From Struthidea cinerea (Eukaryota; Chordata; Aves; Passeriformes; Corcoracidae), in the NCBI GenBank assembly GCA_013397865.1, contig VZTI01004803.1:3746873-3810872 (forward strand): a stretch of DNA of 64,000 bases, read 5' to 3'. The notes under the pieces were generated by a model, which worked only from the letters and a program-made list of their open reading frames with translations, was not told the DNA's origin and made no database searches. This document shows, in pieces, positions 12,801 through 25,105 of this stretch. A program made the translations under genes and the position numbers. Every line of letters begins with the position of its first letter. Position 1 is the stretch's first letter.

Positions 12801-13874
12801 TTGTAATTTGATATCTTGCAAGACCTGGTAGTTTCATGTATGTGTTGACTGCTAGTGAATATAATGTCAGGTCAGATGCCAGTATAATGCCAGGAGTGAA
12901 GGTGATGGGTTATAATATTGGGGTTTTTGTAGCTTCTGTGCTTCACATTAATTCTACTTCTCACTATGAATTCCAAACACTTTTATTTCTTATAAAAGTT
13001 ACATAAGAAAAGTCAAACAATATAATTGAAATCGATTTCAAAGTTACTAAACTGAATAATTTGGATAAATGTACTAGAAATGTTCACAAAATCAGTTATT
13101 TCCACCTGAAAGATTTAGATATTGCTAAATCAACAGCTTTAAATGGAGATATTGAAAAATCTTTATATGAAATGTTTAAATCAGTTGCATTACAGAACTT
13201 GCGACAAAATCTATAAGCTGATTCTCTGTAAGATTTGTTACATCTTAGTGATCAAAATATGTTATAATCGTCTTCCAGTTTTGTGGTTGATTAGCAGCTG
13301 AACTCCAGTACTATTAAGAATGTTCAGCTATTTCTGTTATCTTCAGGATTAATTAATTGTCTGGAATGATGGCAGTGGTTTCATTGCTTACTTGCTTAAG
13401 AAAGCAATGGAGAAAGGGTAAGAATATAGTAATTGCAGGTAGCAGCTCCCCAGAAAGTTCTCCTGCATTTCTCCAGCATTTTACATCTCAGACATTCAAA
13501 AGCCAGGAATTAATCCTTTGTATCTAGTAGTCCTTAAAATTATTTTTTCTTCCATGAATTCAACCTTTGGCTTTTTTGACTCTTTTAAACTTTTAGCATC
13601 TACAATTCCTTGTGACAACTGAATTTGAAATTAAAGTTTTCTAATCTCTGACCTTCTTTTACATTTTTGTGCATTTCTGTTCTCTCCTATTGTTTCTGTG
13701 GTTCATTACAATTTCTTTCCATTCTTTCCTTTTCATTCTTCCTTTGTCATACTTAGACACATTTTTTTCCTTGTCCTTTTCAGCACTCATCTTTAACACA
13801 TACTTAAATTTTTTTACTACTTTTTTTCTCTAGACCTCCTTTTTCCCCTGCTAGTAGCTGTTATTGGTTTGATA
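9839..13874. other. Unique AT-rich non-coding DNA
   Basis: No repeat or gene is recognised in about 4 kb. Frames are all under 75 codons and no splice-bounded exon is convincing. Confidence 0.5.
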
Positions 13875-13980
13875 TCTCCCATAATTAACATATATATAGT
13901 GCTTTATAATAGTTAAAATACCCATTTTCTCCCATAATTAACATATATATAGTGCTTTATAATTGTTAAAATACCCATTT
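13875..13980. repeat. Tandem duplication of a 53-bp unit
   Basis: The 53-bp unit beginning TCTCCCATAATTAACATATA occurs at 13875-13927 and again, head to tail, at 13928-13980. The two copies differ at a single base (AATAGTTA against AATTGTTA). Near identity inside otherwise unique DNA points to a recent local duplication, possibly polymorphic. Confidence 0.93.
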
Positions 13981-16900
13981 TCTTACCTGGAAGAGTGGAA
14001 ATATTAAATCAATCCAGAAAAATAACAGGGGGCAGAACTGTGGGCACTGGAGATTTGTGGTGCTCATCCAGTTATTACGGATTTTTTTCATGTCTGCAGA
14101 GATGTCCCTCTTTGCCACCAGAGATACCACCAGCTTTTGAGAACAGGGGTTAGCTGATAGGCAGGCAGCTGCGTGAGAGCTGACACAAGGCTTGTCCTGA
14201 GTCCTGTTAATGGCAACTGAGTCACCAAATGCAATGTATTGTCCTGTATTTGGCTCATATTTTGAAGAAATAGCCACACAAGAGCCTGATACCAGTGACT
14301 ACAGAGATTCAAGACCTATGAAAAGTCTCTGAATTTGGAAGACTTTTATTGGTGATTGGTCTGTTAGACCTGCAGTCAGTTTTCATTACCAACGGTGTTG
14401 CGTAGGTAAAGAATGTGCACTGGACAATTAAGGAAAAAAAAAAGGAAAATTATGCTGAGACTTTGTGGTTCTCTGTTTCCCAGAGAAACGCTTTACTGAT
14501 CTATAGCCACTCCTGAATCAAAGTAAACTTCTTTAATGCTTTAATAGGTGGTGAAAGGGCATTGATACTTTCCCGGACTAAACTTAGAACAGCAGTAAGG
14601 AAGTTTTCAGTAAAATAAAAAATATTTTATTAAAATTAAAGATTAAAGTATTCAGTGAAAAGCATTTTTTAGACAGTATGAGTTTAAAGTGTTTATAGTG
14701 TAATGTGTTTGTGCAGCAGTCTAGCTATGTGTATCAGTAACTTCCAGTGTATCTGGCCCAAGAGGATGGTAGAAAATTTTGCTAATGCAGTTTGGTGCTC
14801 TCTGAACAAGTCTTGGGGTTCAGAGTTTTATTATAATCTCTTATTGTTTTCAACAGAGAAAAATGTGAGTTTTCAAGAGCTGCTTTAGGATCGCATGGAC
14901 ACCTTTGACAGGAAATAGGAAACTAAATTACAGGTGGAAGTTTACATGGTACTTTTGATCAAATGAGTCTACCACAAAATGTCTCCACCACTGGGAAGCA
15001 GTGGTCTTTCCTTTCTATTTATCACCATGTCATCTGTCATTTTGTCAGTCATTAAGTATTATCAGTGCAATGTTTCACTTTCAATTTAAGAGTGATTAGT
15101 CTGAATAATTTGATAGAATCAGCAAATATTATCACTTTACTGTTCCCAAATAATTTGTGAATATGGTGAACTAGGCAAAAGATCTTGTTCCTTTGAAGTC
15201 CCAAGGATTTCTCAGAATACAAGAACTTACAGATAGCTTCCACGGCTGACATAACTGAAATTTTTAGGGCCGCTTGCCGTCTGAGCACTTTTGGTCACAA
15301 GGCCAGTCTTTGAGATTTTGAAGGATCTATACTACCATTACACAAGGGTAAATATACTTAAAAGGAATAGGACTTTCCCTATCGTCAGTTCTTAAACGAA
15401 TAATAAATGTCATGTTCATCTTCACAAACCTGCTCCTCAGATGTAACATTAAGGAGCTGTCCTTGAAGTATACTTTCAGACAGTTTCTATTCATACATAG
15501 GTAACTATTAATAATGCACATGCTGCTGTGTATTATCCTCAATTCTTTATCAGCATTGAAGCTTTCAGACTATTCTGCGATTGTAAAGGATAAAATAAGC
15601 CATTGGCTTTCACTCAGGAGCTTCTCATATAGAATATTTTCTTTTTAATTTAGGTCACGTCAACTGACTTTTAAATTTCTACAAACATGTCTATAGTTAG
15701 GAATGGTGATTAAAGTATTATTGAACATGATGCCAGACAATTCATCATCTTCTATTAGTTCTGATTTATCCAGGCTTGTAAGCATGAACATAGCTTATCT
15801 ACATTTGGACTCGTGTTTGAATTTAATGGTGAAACAAGCAAACTTCCTTTATATGTTTCACAACTATGAGAGACTGAAATGTTAAAATTAATGGCTTAAA
15901 CATTGTCATGAAGGACTTTTTGGCCATTATGACAAAACTATATAAAAAAGCTGCATCTACAAGATTCAACCCCTAGCTTATAGAATTCTATAACGTCTTT
16001 AAAAACTGTGTATGTGGACTCAGTATAAGCATATGCTGACTGGTCTGTAGAATTGCCGTGAGAAAACCTGGCACTGAGTTTGCATTTTGGTGAAATGAGT
16101 GCTAATAAAATGAGTTAGAGGTGAAAGAACTGCAGCAGTGACTTCAAGAAAAATGCCAACTACACTGCAGCATATCATGTCAATCTACATTGCTGTATAA
16201 ATTCCAGGACTTTCGTTTACCCCCTCGTGGTTCCACATGAAGACTATAGACTTAGGCCTTATGTGGCCGAAGTGGTATTCTCGTCTCATGAATATGTTAT
16301 TAAAGAGTGAAAAAATGAAAAATCGTCTTTTGCTTGAAACAATGGCTAAACATTTAAGACTATAATACAAACCACTCTGTCCCCGCCCTACTCTATCTAA
16401 TCTAGTTTCTGCTGATTCTTTCCAATACATACAGGTTCTCTGTAAATAACAGTTGAAGCACAGATCAGACACTTAAAGAACAGTGATAAATGAAGAAACA
16501 CCCTGGTATGCTATGCAGCAATGTTATGATTTTTAAAAGGAAATATTTTTGAAAGTACAGTGTTCTTCAAAATTTTTCTGCAGCCAGTCCACATAACCGA
16601 AGCAGGGGTATGGTTTTCCTTTGTGGTTCATACAGCAAGTCCCTTCAATATTACCACTGGGCTGAGGCAAATATCTCCCCTTCATGACATTTCTGCTTTA
16701 TGACTCCATAAGATCATTGTTATCCAAAAGGTATTCCACCTAAATCTTGGCTGCAAATAAGAATTTAGGTAAAAGTTAAGCACAGTACTGTTAGTGTTCC
16801 CTACTACAGTGAATTTCACCGTTAGTCAAGGAAAAAAGCTACATGTATTGTTGCTCAAATTTTTAAAAACTATTTAAAATATAAGCTGGATTTCTTTTAT

Positions 16901-17523
16901 CTCAAGTTCTTTATTCCTAACTTGTAAATATGTGAAGAACTGTAAACCATCATCTACATTTTTACAACTTTATATTCTATAGTTTCAAGATTGTCATGTC
17001 AGCATTTTCAGTATTCTCAGTGCTAGTCAAGTTTGCATTCAAGGTATATAAAACAGTATAATTAATAGTTGTTCCTTTCTATCTACTTCAAGAGGCTACA
17101 AATATGACATGAAGTCATGGATTCCATTTCAGATTTAAAAAAGAACCTACTATTCTACTCCTGCCTACAGAAATCCCGGGTTTAATTCATACAAGAACAC
17201 ATCAAGTATAAGGTCTCAAGGAGTGAATAGGCTGACATCATGATGTGATTAAAACAAGACCTGTAATGTACTATGGAGTCTGTCAAATTAGTATCATGAA
17301 AAGCTATTCATAAGAGTATGCTCTATCACAAATCAGGTAATTTTTTCATCATTGCTGTAGACACAGTATAAAAACTCGACTAGCTGAGTTTTAAAAACCT
17401 TTGATGTCTACACTTATATTCAGTTCTTAGCACAGACATAAACCAGTGCAGCTGTCATTCTCTGTAGTACTGATTGTGATCTCTTAATATTCATGATGTA
17501 AGATATTTCCACCTTATCTATAT
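13981..17523. other. Unique AT-rich non-coding DNA
   Basis: No recognisable gene or repeat family is seen. A slightly GC-richer patch at about 14030-14290 is unassigned; the overlapping minus-strand frames there (103 and 74 codons) resemble nothing I know. Confidence 0.5.
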
Positions 17524-17932
17524 TCACAGAATCACAGAACCACAGAATGATCAGGTTGGAAGGGACCATAGAATGGTCATCTGGTCCAACCTCCCTGCTC
17601 AAGCAGAGTCATTGCACGTGCACATAGAGCACATGGCACAGTATTACGATCAGACAGCTGCTGAGTATCTCCAGTGAGGGAGACTCCACAACCTCTCTGG
17701 GCAATCTGTTCCAGTGCTTGGTCACTCACAGTGTGAAGAAGTTCTTCCTCCTATTCATGTGGAACTTCCTGTGCACCAGTTTCTGCCTTTTGACTAATGT
17801 CCTAGTGGTTGGTGTCACCAAGCAGGGCCTGGCTCCATCTTCTTGGCACCCACCCTTTAGATATTCATACGCATTAATGAGATCCCATCGCAGTCAGCTC
17901 TTCTCCAGCCTGAGCAGGCCCAACTGGGACGG
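17524..17932 (-). mobile_element. CR1 LINE 3' fragment, about 0.4 kb
   Basis: This is one of the two longest CR1 copies in the window. In reverse complement it runs from the 3' octamer repeats (plus strand CACAGAATCACAGAACCACA) through GGTTGGAAGGGACCATAGAA, AGACTCCACAACCTCTCTGG, GTTCTTCCTCCTATTCATGT and CACCCTTTAGATATTCATAC to CTTCTCCAGCCTGAGCAGGC. These are the C-terminal end of the reverse transcriptase ORF plus the 3' UTR, read on the minus strand. The copy is truncated near 17932. The 85-codon plus-strand frame over it is antisense to the LINE and not a gene. Confidence 0.93.
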
Positions 17933-18192
17933 AAGAAAATTAGGTGAGGTCATAAAATACAAACAGGAAACATAATGTAGAAGTAGCATTCTGTGTGACT
18001 TCCACCAATGCTTCATGACTATTTTCTGCCTCAAGATATATGCCATAAGGGCATATACTCTCTAATTTGTGATGCAGTAACTAAGAGATATCCTACGTTT
18101 TCCTACAATACCTTAAAACTGGAGAGAACTAGCTTTGTCTGATACTGGTGTTGGTAAGAAAATTACACCAGAATGGAATAACTCCCTGATAT

Positions 18193-18260
18193 TAAAAGAA
18201 AAAAGGGGGGAAAAAAAGGAAAAAAAAAAAAAAAAGGAAAAAAGGACAAAAAAAAGAGAT
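18193..18260. repeat. Purine-rich low-complexity tract
   Basis: About 68 bp consist almost wholly of A with G interruptions (AAAAGAAAAAAGGGGGG and long A runs). It accounts for the phenylalanine- and proline-rich minus-strand frame over it. Confidence 0.9.
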
Positions 18261-21200
18261 GTCTTACATTTCCCAGCAAATCTGAGAACAAGAGAACAAT
18301 CTCTTCTTTGGTAATATAGCTTAGATATTGAAGCAATAAATTATTGGTGGGTATTTCCATGAACACCAGCTCAATTTGCTTCACTTGGTTAAGTACAGTT
18401 TAAAGCACTAAAGTGTATTAATTTCTTCCTTAAAAAGAAATAATAAAGAAATAAATCAAAGACTACATCTATGTGTGAAAATGGACAGTTATCTGCTTCT
18501 AGCAAAGAATAGCAAATGGCTATACTATTATTTTTTTGTATCATCTACTACTTAAAGCTCTGAGCATCCCTTTGAGAAAATGTTAACGTGAAATTCTCAT
18601 TGGCATTTGTTCCTAAGGCAATTGTTGTAGAGACAGTCATAGATATTGCTTGTTAGTATTGAGCAGTTTTCCTTTTGTTTGTGTCTATCCGTATCATTGA
18701 CAATCAATACACCTTAGAAAGCTATGCTATTTTTCTCATTTTAAAACACTGAAGTGTTATTTCCAAATGGCTATATTCTGCAGCTGCTATATCTGGAACA
18801 CCTCCAATGCTAACGGAGCACATAAAAATAATATAATTTCAATGTAAAAAGTATGTGCCTTGAAAAAATATTTTGGGAAAATGATGGTTTTGACACTAAA
18901 GGAACATGCTGCCAAGCACTACTTATGTGATCAGACAGTGACAGTTATGGATACTTAAAGAAATAATTCTGATGTCTCTTAACACTTGCTTGTAGATCAG
19001 GAAGGCTATGAAGAGTATGAAAACTCACAAAAAATTGTTTAATAAACAATCTACCACATGAAGTCTTGTTTTTATACTCTATGGATGACAGTAATCTATC
19101 AATATTTTTTCACAAAATATTTGCTAAATGAAACACATCATGTACAAACACTCCATGTTTTCTATATTAAATGGCTTTGAGAAGTGAGTAGTTTTTTATA
19201 GATTTTTTTTATATTCCATGCTGCTTGATACATAAAATCCTTACTACATCTTTTCTTTGAGCCACTGAAAGGCTCAAAAGTGTTTCAGTCATACAGAAGT
19301 TACTATATACTAATATTAATACCATGAACAAAAGTAAATTTTCTTCCACATTCCATGCACCTCATGACTACCCTGGGGCAGGTATCTGGACAACTTCCCT
19401 AGAAAACTCTGTCCTGGCTCTGAACACGTTATAGACTGCACTGAGGAAACCTGGCAGACACCGCAACAAGAACATGTTTTCCTTAACATCCAAAGGGAAT
19501 TAAAAATTCTCTGTTGTAGGAGGCCTTAAGGAGAAGAAGGGGGTGAAACATTTGGAAAAATCATCCTCCCCTGCTTCCCCCAAAGGCTGGGTAACATCAT
19601 TAACGAATTCCCAGAGGTAGCACTCATAGCCAGGACAGGAGAAAAACACTGAACGCACATCCCAAATGACCCTCATTGTCCTTGCTGTTATTATGTCATA
19701 AACTGATACCACACAGTACAGCAGGAAAGCGATCCTGATCCCTCTCCCACTCTGAAGTCAGGAGGAGCACATACAGAAATATCTACAGGGTTAGGTACCA
19801 CACCCACGTGAACAGATTGAGCAACACTGTAACCAAGGAGCTCTCTTTTAATACACAAACACTTATGTCAAAACTGTTTTCTCAACCCTCTCATGCCCCT
19901 CATTGGGCACTAATTGAATGATGTTTAAAACCAGCCAAAAATTATACTCCGATTAAGCCACTTCTCTTTCCCCCATCCTCTCCAGAAAGAGAGGAACAAA
20001 GAGGCTATGAGGTGAGATGATTTCTCTTGCTTTTCAGTGTCTTCTGATGTTTTTAACTTTCAAAGGTTAAAGTATTCAGTAATAATGCCTTTCAGACTGT
20101 TTTATTTTTAGAAATGTATAGAGCAATTTCAAGTGAACTTAGCTCCTAGAAAATCATTAGCAATTACTTAGCCTTTCCACAGCGAGCAGTAAGGCCAGAG
20201 CAACTGAATTAGTGATCCTACTTGTGACTTGGGCTGAGCAAACTATTTTTCCTAATATTATTGCAGCATTTGAAGTCCACCTAGATTTGTGAAAAATTAT
20301 ACTCCCTCTAAATCTGCAACAGCCCTGAAAACTCTATATTGCTTAAATCCTTTTCTAACCACTCTAGGAACAATAATGTAGACAAATCAACTGTGACATA
20401 GAACAGTTTTTCACAGCATTATTGTTTTGTTAGTAGCTTGATTGGTATAAGCAAATGCAGAAGAAGTAAGTAACTTTAACTACTGCTTAACTTGATGATC
20501 AGATTTAAGATATCATCGTGGTTTAACCAGCGCAGATGATGATTATGCACACAAACCCGCCATATATATTCACACATACTCACACAAGTCACTATACATT
20601 TTCAGTTAGTAGACGTTTCTTTCTCAAGTAGATGTTTTCCATTTTCAAATGAAAAGAATAAAAGAAATTCACTGTGTTTGAATTGAGCAATAGCTTAGAA
20701 GAGAAACACTGATAGAAAAACTGATGCTCATATCAGTATTGCTTGTGCCTCTGGGATAATTAATTCTTGGTTTAAAAACATCACAGTGCAATAATTTTGC
20801 TTCATAATATAATCAACATTGTATTTGCATTTACTGCACTGTTAGAAAAAAGGGAAAATTAAGATCTTGAAGAAAATAAACACATCCTACCCTTGATTTC
20901 TAACATATTTAAAATGTCACAGCGCAACTCTAAGATTGTCTACAGAGACCACAGGCCAGGTGCTGAGGAAGTGGATCCCACAGATTTTTCTAGAAGTGGA
21001 TCTATAGAGATGACTCAAAACATCTTGGTTCCAAGGAAGCAAACCATGGTGATAGATAAGGGGTTTCTGCAGAAAATAAGCAATTGCCTAAGAAAAAAAG
21101 GACAGCTTTAGTTTCTTTCCTTGAATACAGATTTTGTAAAATGAATTGTAGCTTGAAATGAACTTTGAGATAGGATCAGTATTCAGCTGCTACTTTTTAA

Positions 21201-24179
21201 ATTTACATTTCTTAAAAACATAAATTTCTTAAAATAAAATTTAAGCGAGTAGAAACACACGAATATGACTTTAAGAGCTTGGTAGCAGTGCTTGCTAGTG
21301 GTTGGCAGCAAGATCATGATAGCCATACAAAGATAATGATTTCACTTTTATATCAAATTTGTATGCTTTGGATTGTATGTTTGAGAAATGAGAAGAATGA
21401 GAAGACATTTAACTTTGACATGTTTTATTGACATTTTGTTCAGTGTCTTCAGTGTGTCTCAACTGTTTCTCAAGGATCAATTATTTAATGATCAGTTTGA
21501 TTTTTGGTCTGCAGTCCGGACTGATTCCAGTTATGTGATGCAGTCTTGAGCAACACAAAGGACTGTCTATTCATCTGCTATATTAGGAAAAAAAAAGTTT
21601 TAAATTATTTATATGCAGTAAGAGACTTTTCTCTTTACATTGCAGAACCAGAGGTTTGATCTGTGGTCTAGCTGTCAATTTTTAGTTACTCAGTGAAAAA
21701 CTCCCAGTTTACTTAGCTCAAAGGCAAGAAGGTTATGGTGACTTATCTAGTTTATAATTACTTTCATAGTAGAAGCTATCTAGTACTATAAAACTTTTTT
21801 TGTAGTAGTCAAAAGCATTTACAGATTTAATGGCCAAAACTCAAATGCCTTAAAGTTAAACTAGAAAGAAAATTGGTGTCACAAAATTTACATGGGTTGT
21901 GTAAAGGTGTATAATTTGAACTCAACCAACAAAACACAATTGACAAGGATGGTGTAAAATACATCATTTGAACACAACCAAAGTCTACCTCTTTCTAAAA
22001 TAGAAACTTCAACTTAAAATAACTGTTGTGCAAGCTGGAAAAGTCACTAAGTAGAATTTGATAGTCTGTATTTTTCTGATCACATTAAGTAAATAAATAT
22101 ATCCTTTATGTCTTTAAAAGTTATCAAATACTCAAATCTTTTGATTTAAGTAAAGGCAAAAACCATAAGGGAAAACAATGAGAGAAAGTTATAAGAAGAA
22201 ATCCAAAATAAAGCACTACAAATAGGCAGACAATTTATATATTGATAATTATTAATCTTGGACAATGCAGAGATGTGAATATTAAAATAGTAATGGAGAA
22301 TGAATTAAAGTTGTGTAGAAGAGAAAAGACTTAAGGAAAGTGAAAGGAAACACAGGACCCTAGACAGGAAGGTGTTTGGTTGTGTCTGGCAGAAGTGAGA
22401 GGTTTAGACAGGTACTGAAGTAACAGGGCAGAAACAGCATGACCAGTAGAAAGCCACATGTTTGAACGGGGGGTACAGTCAGGGCATGTCTTGACTGACA
22501 AGTCGATGGCTGTATCATGTAAAACATATAGCTGTGTTCATAAGAATATTTGTGAGGCAACTGCAAGCAGGAATTCTGTTGCTGACCTTGTTTAATCACT
22601 GACGTCTATGCTTCCAACAGCTTATGTTGCTCTAGCAATTTAGCGGCAGGATAATTTTGCATTATTAAGCTTATCAGCTCTGACCTTCTAGGAAATGAAA
22701 GAAAGGTTCTCCTGGCTACAGTTTTAGCAGAGCTCGAAAAGATTAACTTAGTAATAACACTTACTTCAGAGACTCTTCCTGGAGCCCAATTACTTTTTGC
22801 AAAACATGTAGATACAGGTGAATTTATCCTGTAGAAACAGGATGCAATTTTTTCTAGTATGCCTATTTCAAGTCAAAAAAGTCCCAAGGGACAGTAAGGG
22901 AGATTTCAGTCTCACACAATCTTACTTTTCCAAGAGATGGTATCAAAAGAAACAAGCTTGAATTCTCTTCTACCATGGCACTTATTTGCAAGTGGGGAAT
23001 ATACGTCACACTTCAATTCAACTTTTCAACTTAAAAATTAGTCAGAAGTCTATGACTGTTTAGATATGAACGTAAATCTTGTCTCCAGCTATAGGCTGTT
23101 TTTTCTTTATTCCCTTAAAATATAGCAACATTCTGATGAATATTTTAAAAAATATTGTATCTACCATGACTTTCTGTGCTTTCCTGTGCTCCTTTATATT
23201 TTGACTTAGCTGAGGAAGAATTTTTATCGAGTAATCTGTTTAATGCATACTAAAATGGAATTTACCATTTTCTTCTTAATTTAAAACCTATGTGTTCTCC
23301 TTGTTCTTCTATTTTATATGGTGTATGATATTGTGATTTTTGTTTCCTACCATGTGCTATGGAAAAGAAATTAAAAATATAGGTAATACAGAGTGTTCTC
23401 TGCAGAGTGGCACTATTTTTAGCTCTGAGCAAATAGAATGCATTGTGCTACCCTGAAGAAACTTTCTTTCTGCATTAAATGGTACTACAAACTAATGGTT
23501 CCTGTTAAGACAAACTGCTGAAAAATGTAGGCTTTTTCTGACCAACTGCTCATGGTAGAACAGAAACAAAAGCTGAATCAGCTTTTTGCTTGTTTGAAAA
23601 GGTTGTATTAGTATTTTGCTTTTCCAGTTGTATAGCGTTTTTAAAAGTGATCTGACATTTTAAAAATCATCTACTAAATACCCCCACACTTTGACACATA
23701 CTAGAGTATTGTAATAGAATATTTTTTTTCAAATGAAATTTTGGTGGCACTGACTAATTCTCCAGCCAACTAGAATAATTTCCTCTTTGGTGTTCTATTC
23801 ACAAGGGCAAAACAAATCAATCATATTTATGTCTAAATCCTGTAATTTTAATAATCTGTCACAGATTGTGCTATTGCAGTGTAGCAGATTGTCTGCTGTT
23901 ATGATATCATTCAACAGCTGAAGAAATATTCTAACTTTTGAATTTCTGAGATTTTGAAAGCAGTCAGTCTTGTAATTCACCTATCAGAGTTTATCCTCTG
24001 TGCTTTTATTATGTGTTAAATGCCTCTGAACTGATTCTTCACCCTTATTCTATCCATACAGCAAAATAAGGTGTCATGTTTCATCATAATATACAAAATC
24101 AATGGAAATATCATATCATTTAAGCCTGTACAGATCCAGTAGTAATAGCACAGAGAATAAGATCTGATAGGTGAATCAC

Positions 24180-24184
24180 AAGAC
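24180..24184. repeat. Target-site duplication, left copy (AAGAC)
   Basis: AAGAC sits immediately left of the LTR start TGTATTGGG and is repeated at 25101-25105. Confidence 0.88.
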
Positions 24185-24520
24185 TGTATTGGGCTTGCAT
24201 GGCACAGTTCTGGTAGTGGTGGGTGGTTACAGGGGTGGCTTCTGTGAGAAGCTGCCAGAAGCTTCTCCCATGTCCGGCAGAGCCAGTGCCAGCCGGCTCC
24301 AGGATAGACCTGCTGCCAGGCAAGGCTGGGCCCATCAGCGATGGTTGCAATGACTCTGTGATAACATATTTATGAAGAAAAAACCCACTATTGCACAGAT
24401 GAAATTGTGGCCAGAGGAGAGAGGAGTGAGAATAAGTGAGAGAAACGACTCTGCAGATACCAGATCAGGAGGAGGGGGAAGGGGGGGAAGAGGTGCTCCA
24501 GGAGATGGAGTGGAGATTCC

Positions 24521-24615
24521 CCTGCAGCCCGTGGTGCAGACCATGGCAAGGAAGGCTGTCTCCCTGCAGCCTGTGGAGGTCCGTGGTAGATCAGACATCT
24601 ACCTGCGGTCTGTGG
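24521..24615 (+). repeat. Diverged internal tandem modules of the LTR (about 40 bp)
   Basis: Three copies of a CCTGC(A/G)GYCYGTGG core start at 24521, 24563 and 24602. Variable numbers of such modules are a length-variable part of this LTR family as I recall it. Confidence 0.55.
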
Positions 24616-24915
24616 AAAAAAAGGGACCCATGCTGGAGCAGTTTGTGACAACTGAAGTCCATGGGATGGACTCATGTTGGAGAAGTTTGTGGAGGACAGT
24701 CTCCCATAAGGGACCCCATTCTGGAGCAAGGGGAGGGCTTCTCTCCACGAGGAGGAAGCAGCTGCAGATACCATGTGATGAACTGATTGTAAACCCCATT
24801 CCCCTTCTCCCTTTGAGGGGAGGTGAGGAGGTAAAGCTTTGGGAAGGAGGGGTGTGGGGAAGGTGTTTTTAGGATTTGTTTTACTTCTCATTATCCTGCT
24901 CTAATTTTGATTGAT

Positions 24916-24921
24916 AATAAA
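24916..24921 (+). terminator. Polyadenylation signal AATAAA of the solo LTR
   Basis: AATAAA lies 180 bp upstream of the LTR 3' end, in the sense direction inferred from the termini. Its use is inferred, not shown. Confidence 0.55.
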
Positions 24922-25100
24922 TTCAACTAATTTGCCTAAGTAAAGTCTGTTTTGCCTGCAACAGTATTTGGTCAGTGCTCTCTCTCAGACCTTAACTCAT
25001 GAGCCTTTCATTATATTTTCTCTCCCCTGTCCAGTGGAGGAGGGAGTGATAGAGCAGCTTCGGTGGGTACCTGGCATCCAGCCAGGGTCAAGCCACCACA

Positions 25101-25105
25101 AAGAC
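25101..25105. repeat. Target-site duplication, right copy (AAGAC)
   Basis: This is an exact copy of 24180-24184 immediately after the CACCACA end of the solo LTR. Confidence 0.88.

Larger units (their letters stand above)
17933..24184. other. Unique AT-rich non-coding DNA
   Basis: About 6 kb without a recognised gene. Contents include the purine tract at 18193-18260, a GC-richer unassigned patch at about 19360-19900 and another at about 22340-22600. The last two could be old retroelement remnants, but no diagnostic motif was found. Frames stay under 80 codons. Confidence 0.5.
24185..25100 (+). mobile_element. Solo LTR, avian ERVL-type (916 bp)
   Basis: The element starts TGTATTGGGCTTGCATGGCA and ends GGGTCAAGCCACCACA, both recalled as termini of a common bird ERVL-type LTR. 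It is flanked by an exact 5-bp duplication, AAGAC, the length expected for ERVL. AATAAA (24916-24921) lies about 180 bp before the 3' end, so the sense strand is plus. Within it, related modules CCTGCAGCCCGTGG, CCTGCAGCCTGTGG and CCTGCGGTCTGTGG recur about every 40 bp (24521, 24563, 24602), a diverged internal tandem. Intact ends and duplication with no internal region mean a solo LTR. The 166- and 167-codon frames on opposite strands inside it are by-products. Confidence 0.93.

Noticed and set aside
13875..13980. Start of a CRISPR-like or satellite array
   Set aside because: Only two adjoining copies exist, with no spacers and no further units; it is a simple tandem duplication.
18163..18384. 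Phenylalanine- and proline-rich 73-codon minus-strand frame
   Set aside because: It comes from the purine tract at 18193-18260.
24372..24891. Overlapping open frames of 166 (plus) and 167 (minus) codons
   Set aside because: Both lie wholly inside the solo LTR at 24185-25100, on opposite strands, with no known domain; they follow from its GC-rich composition.
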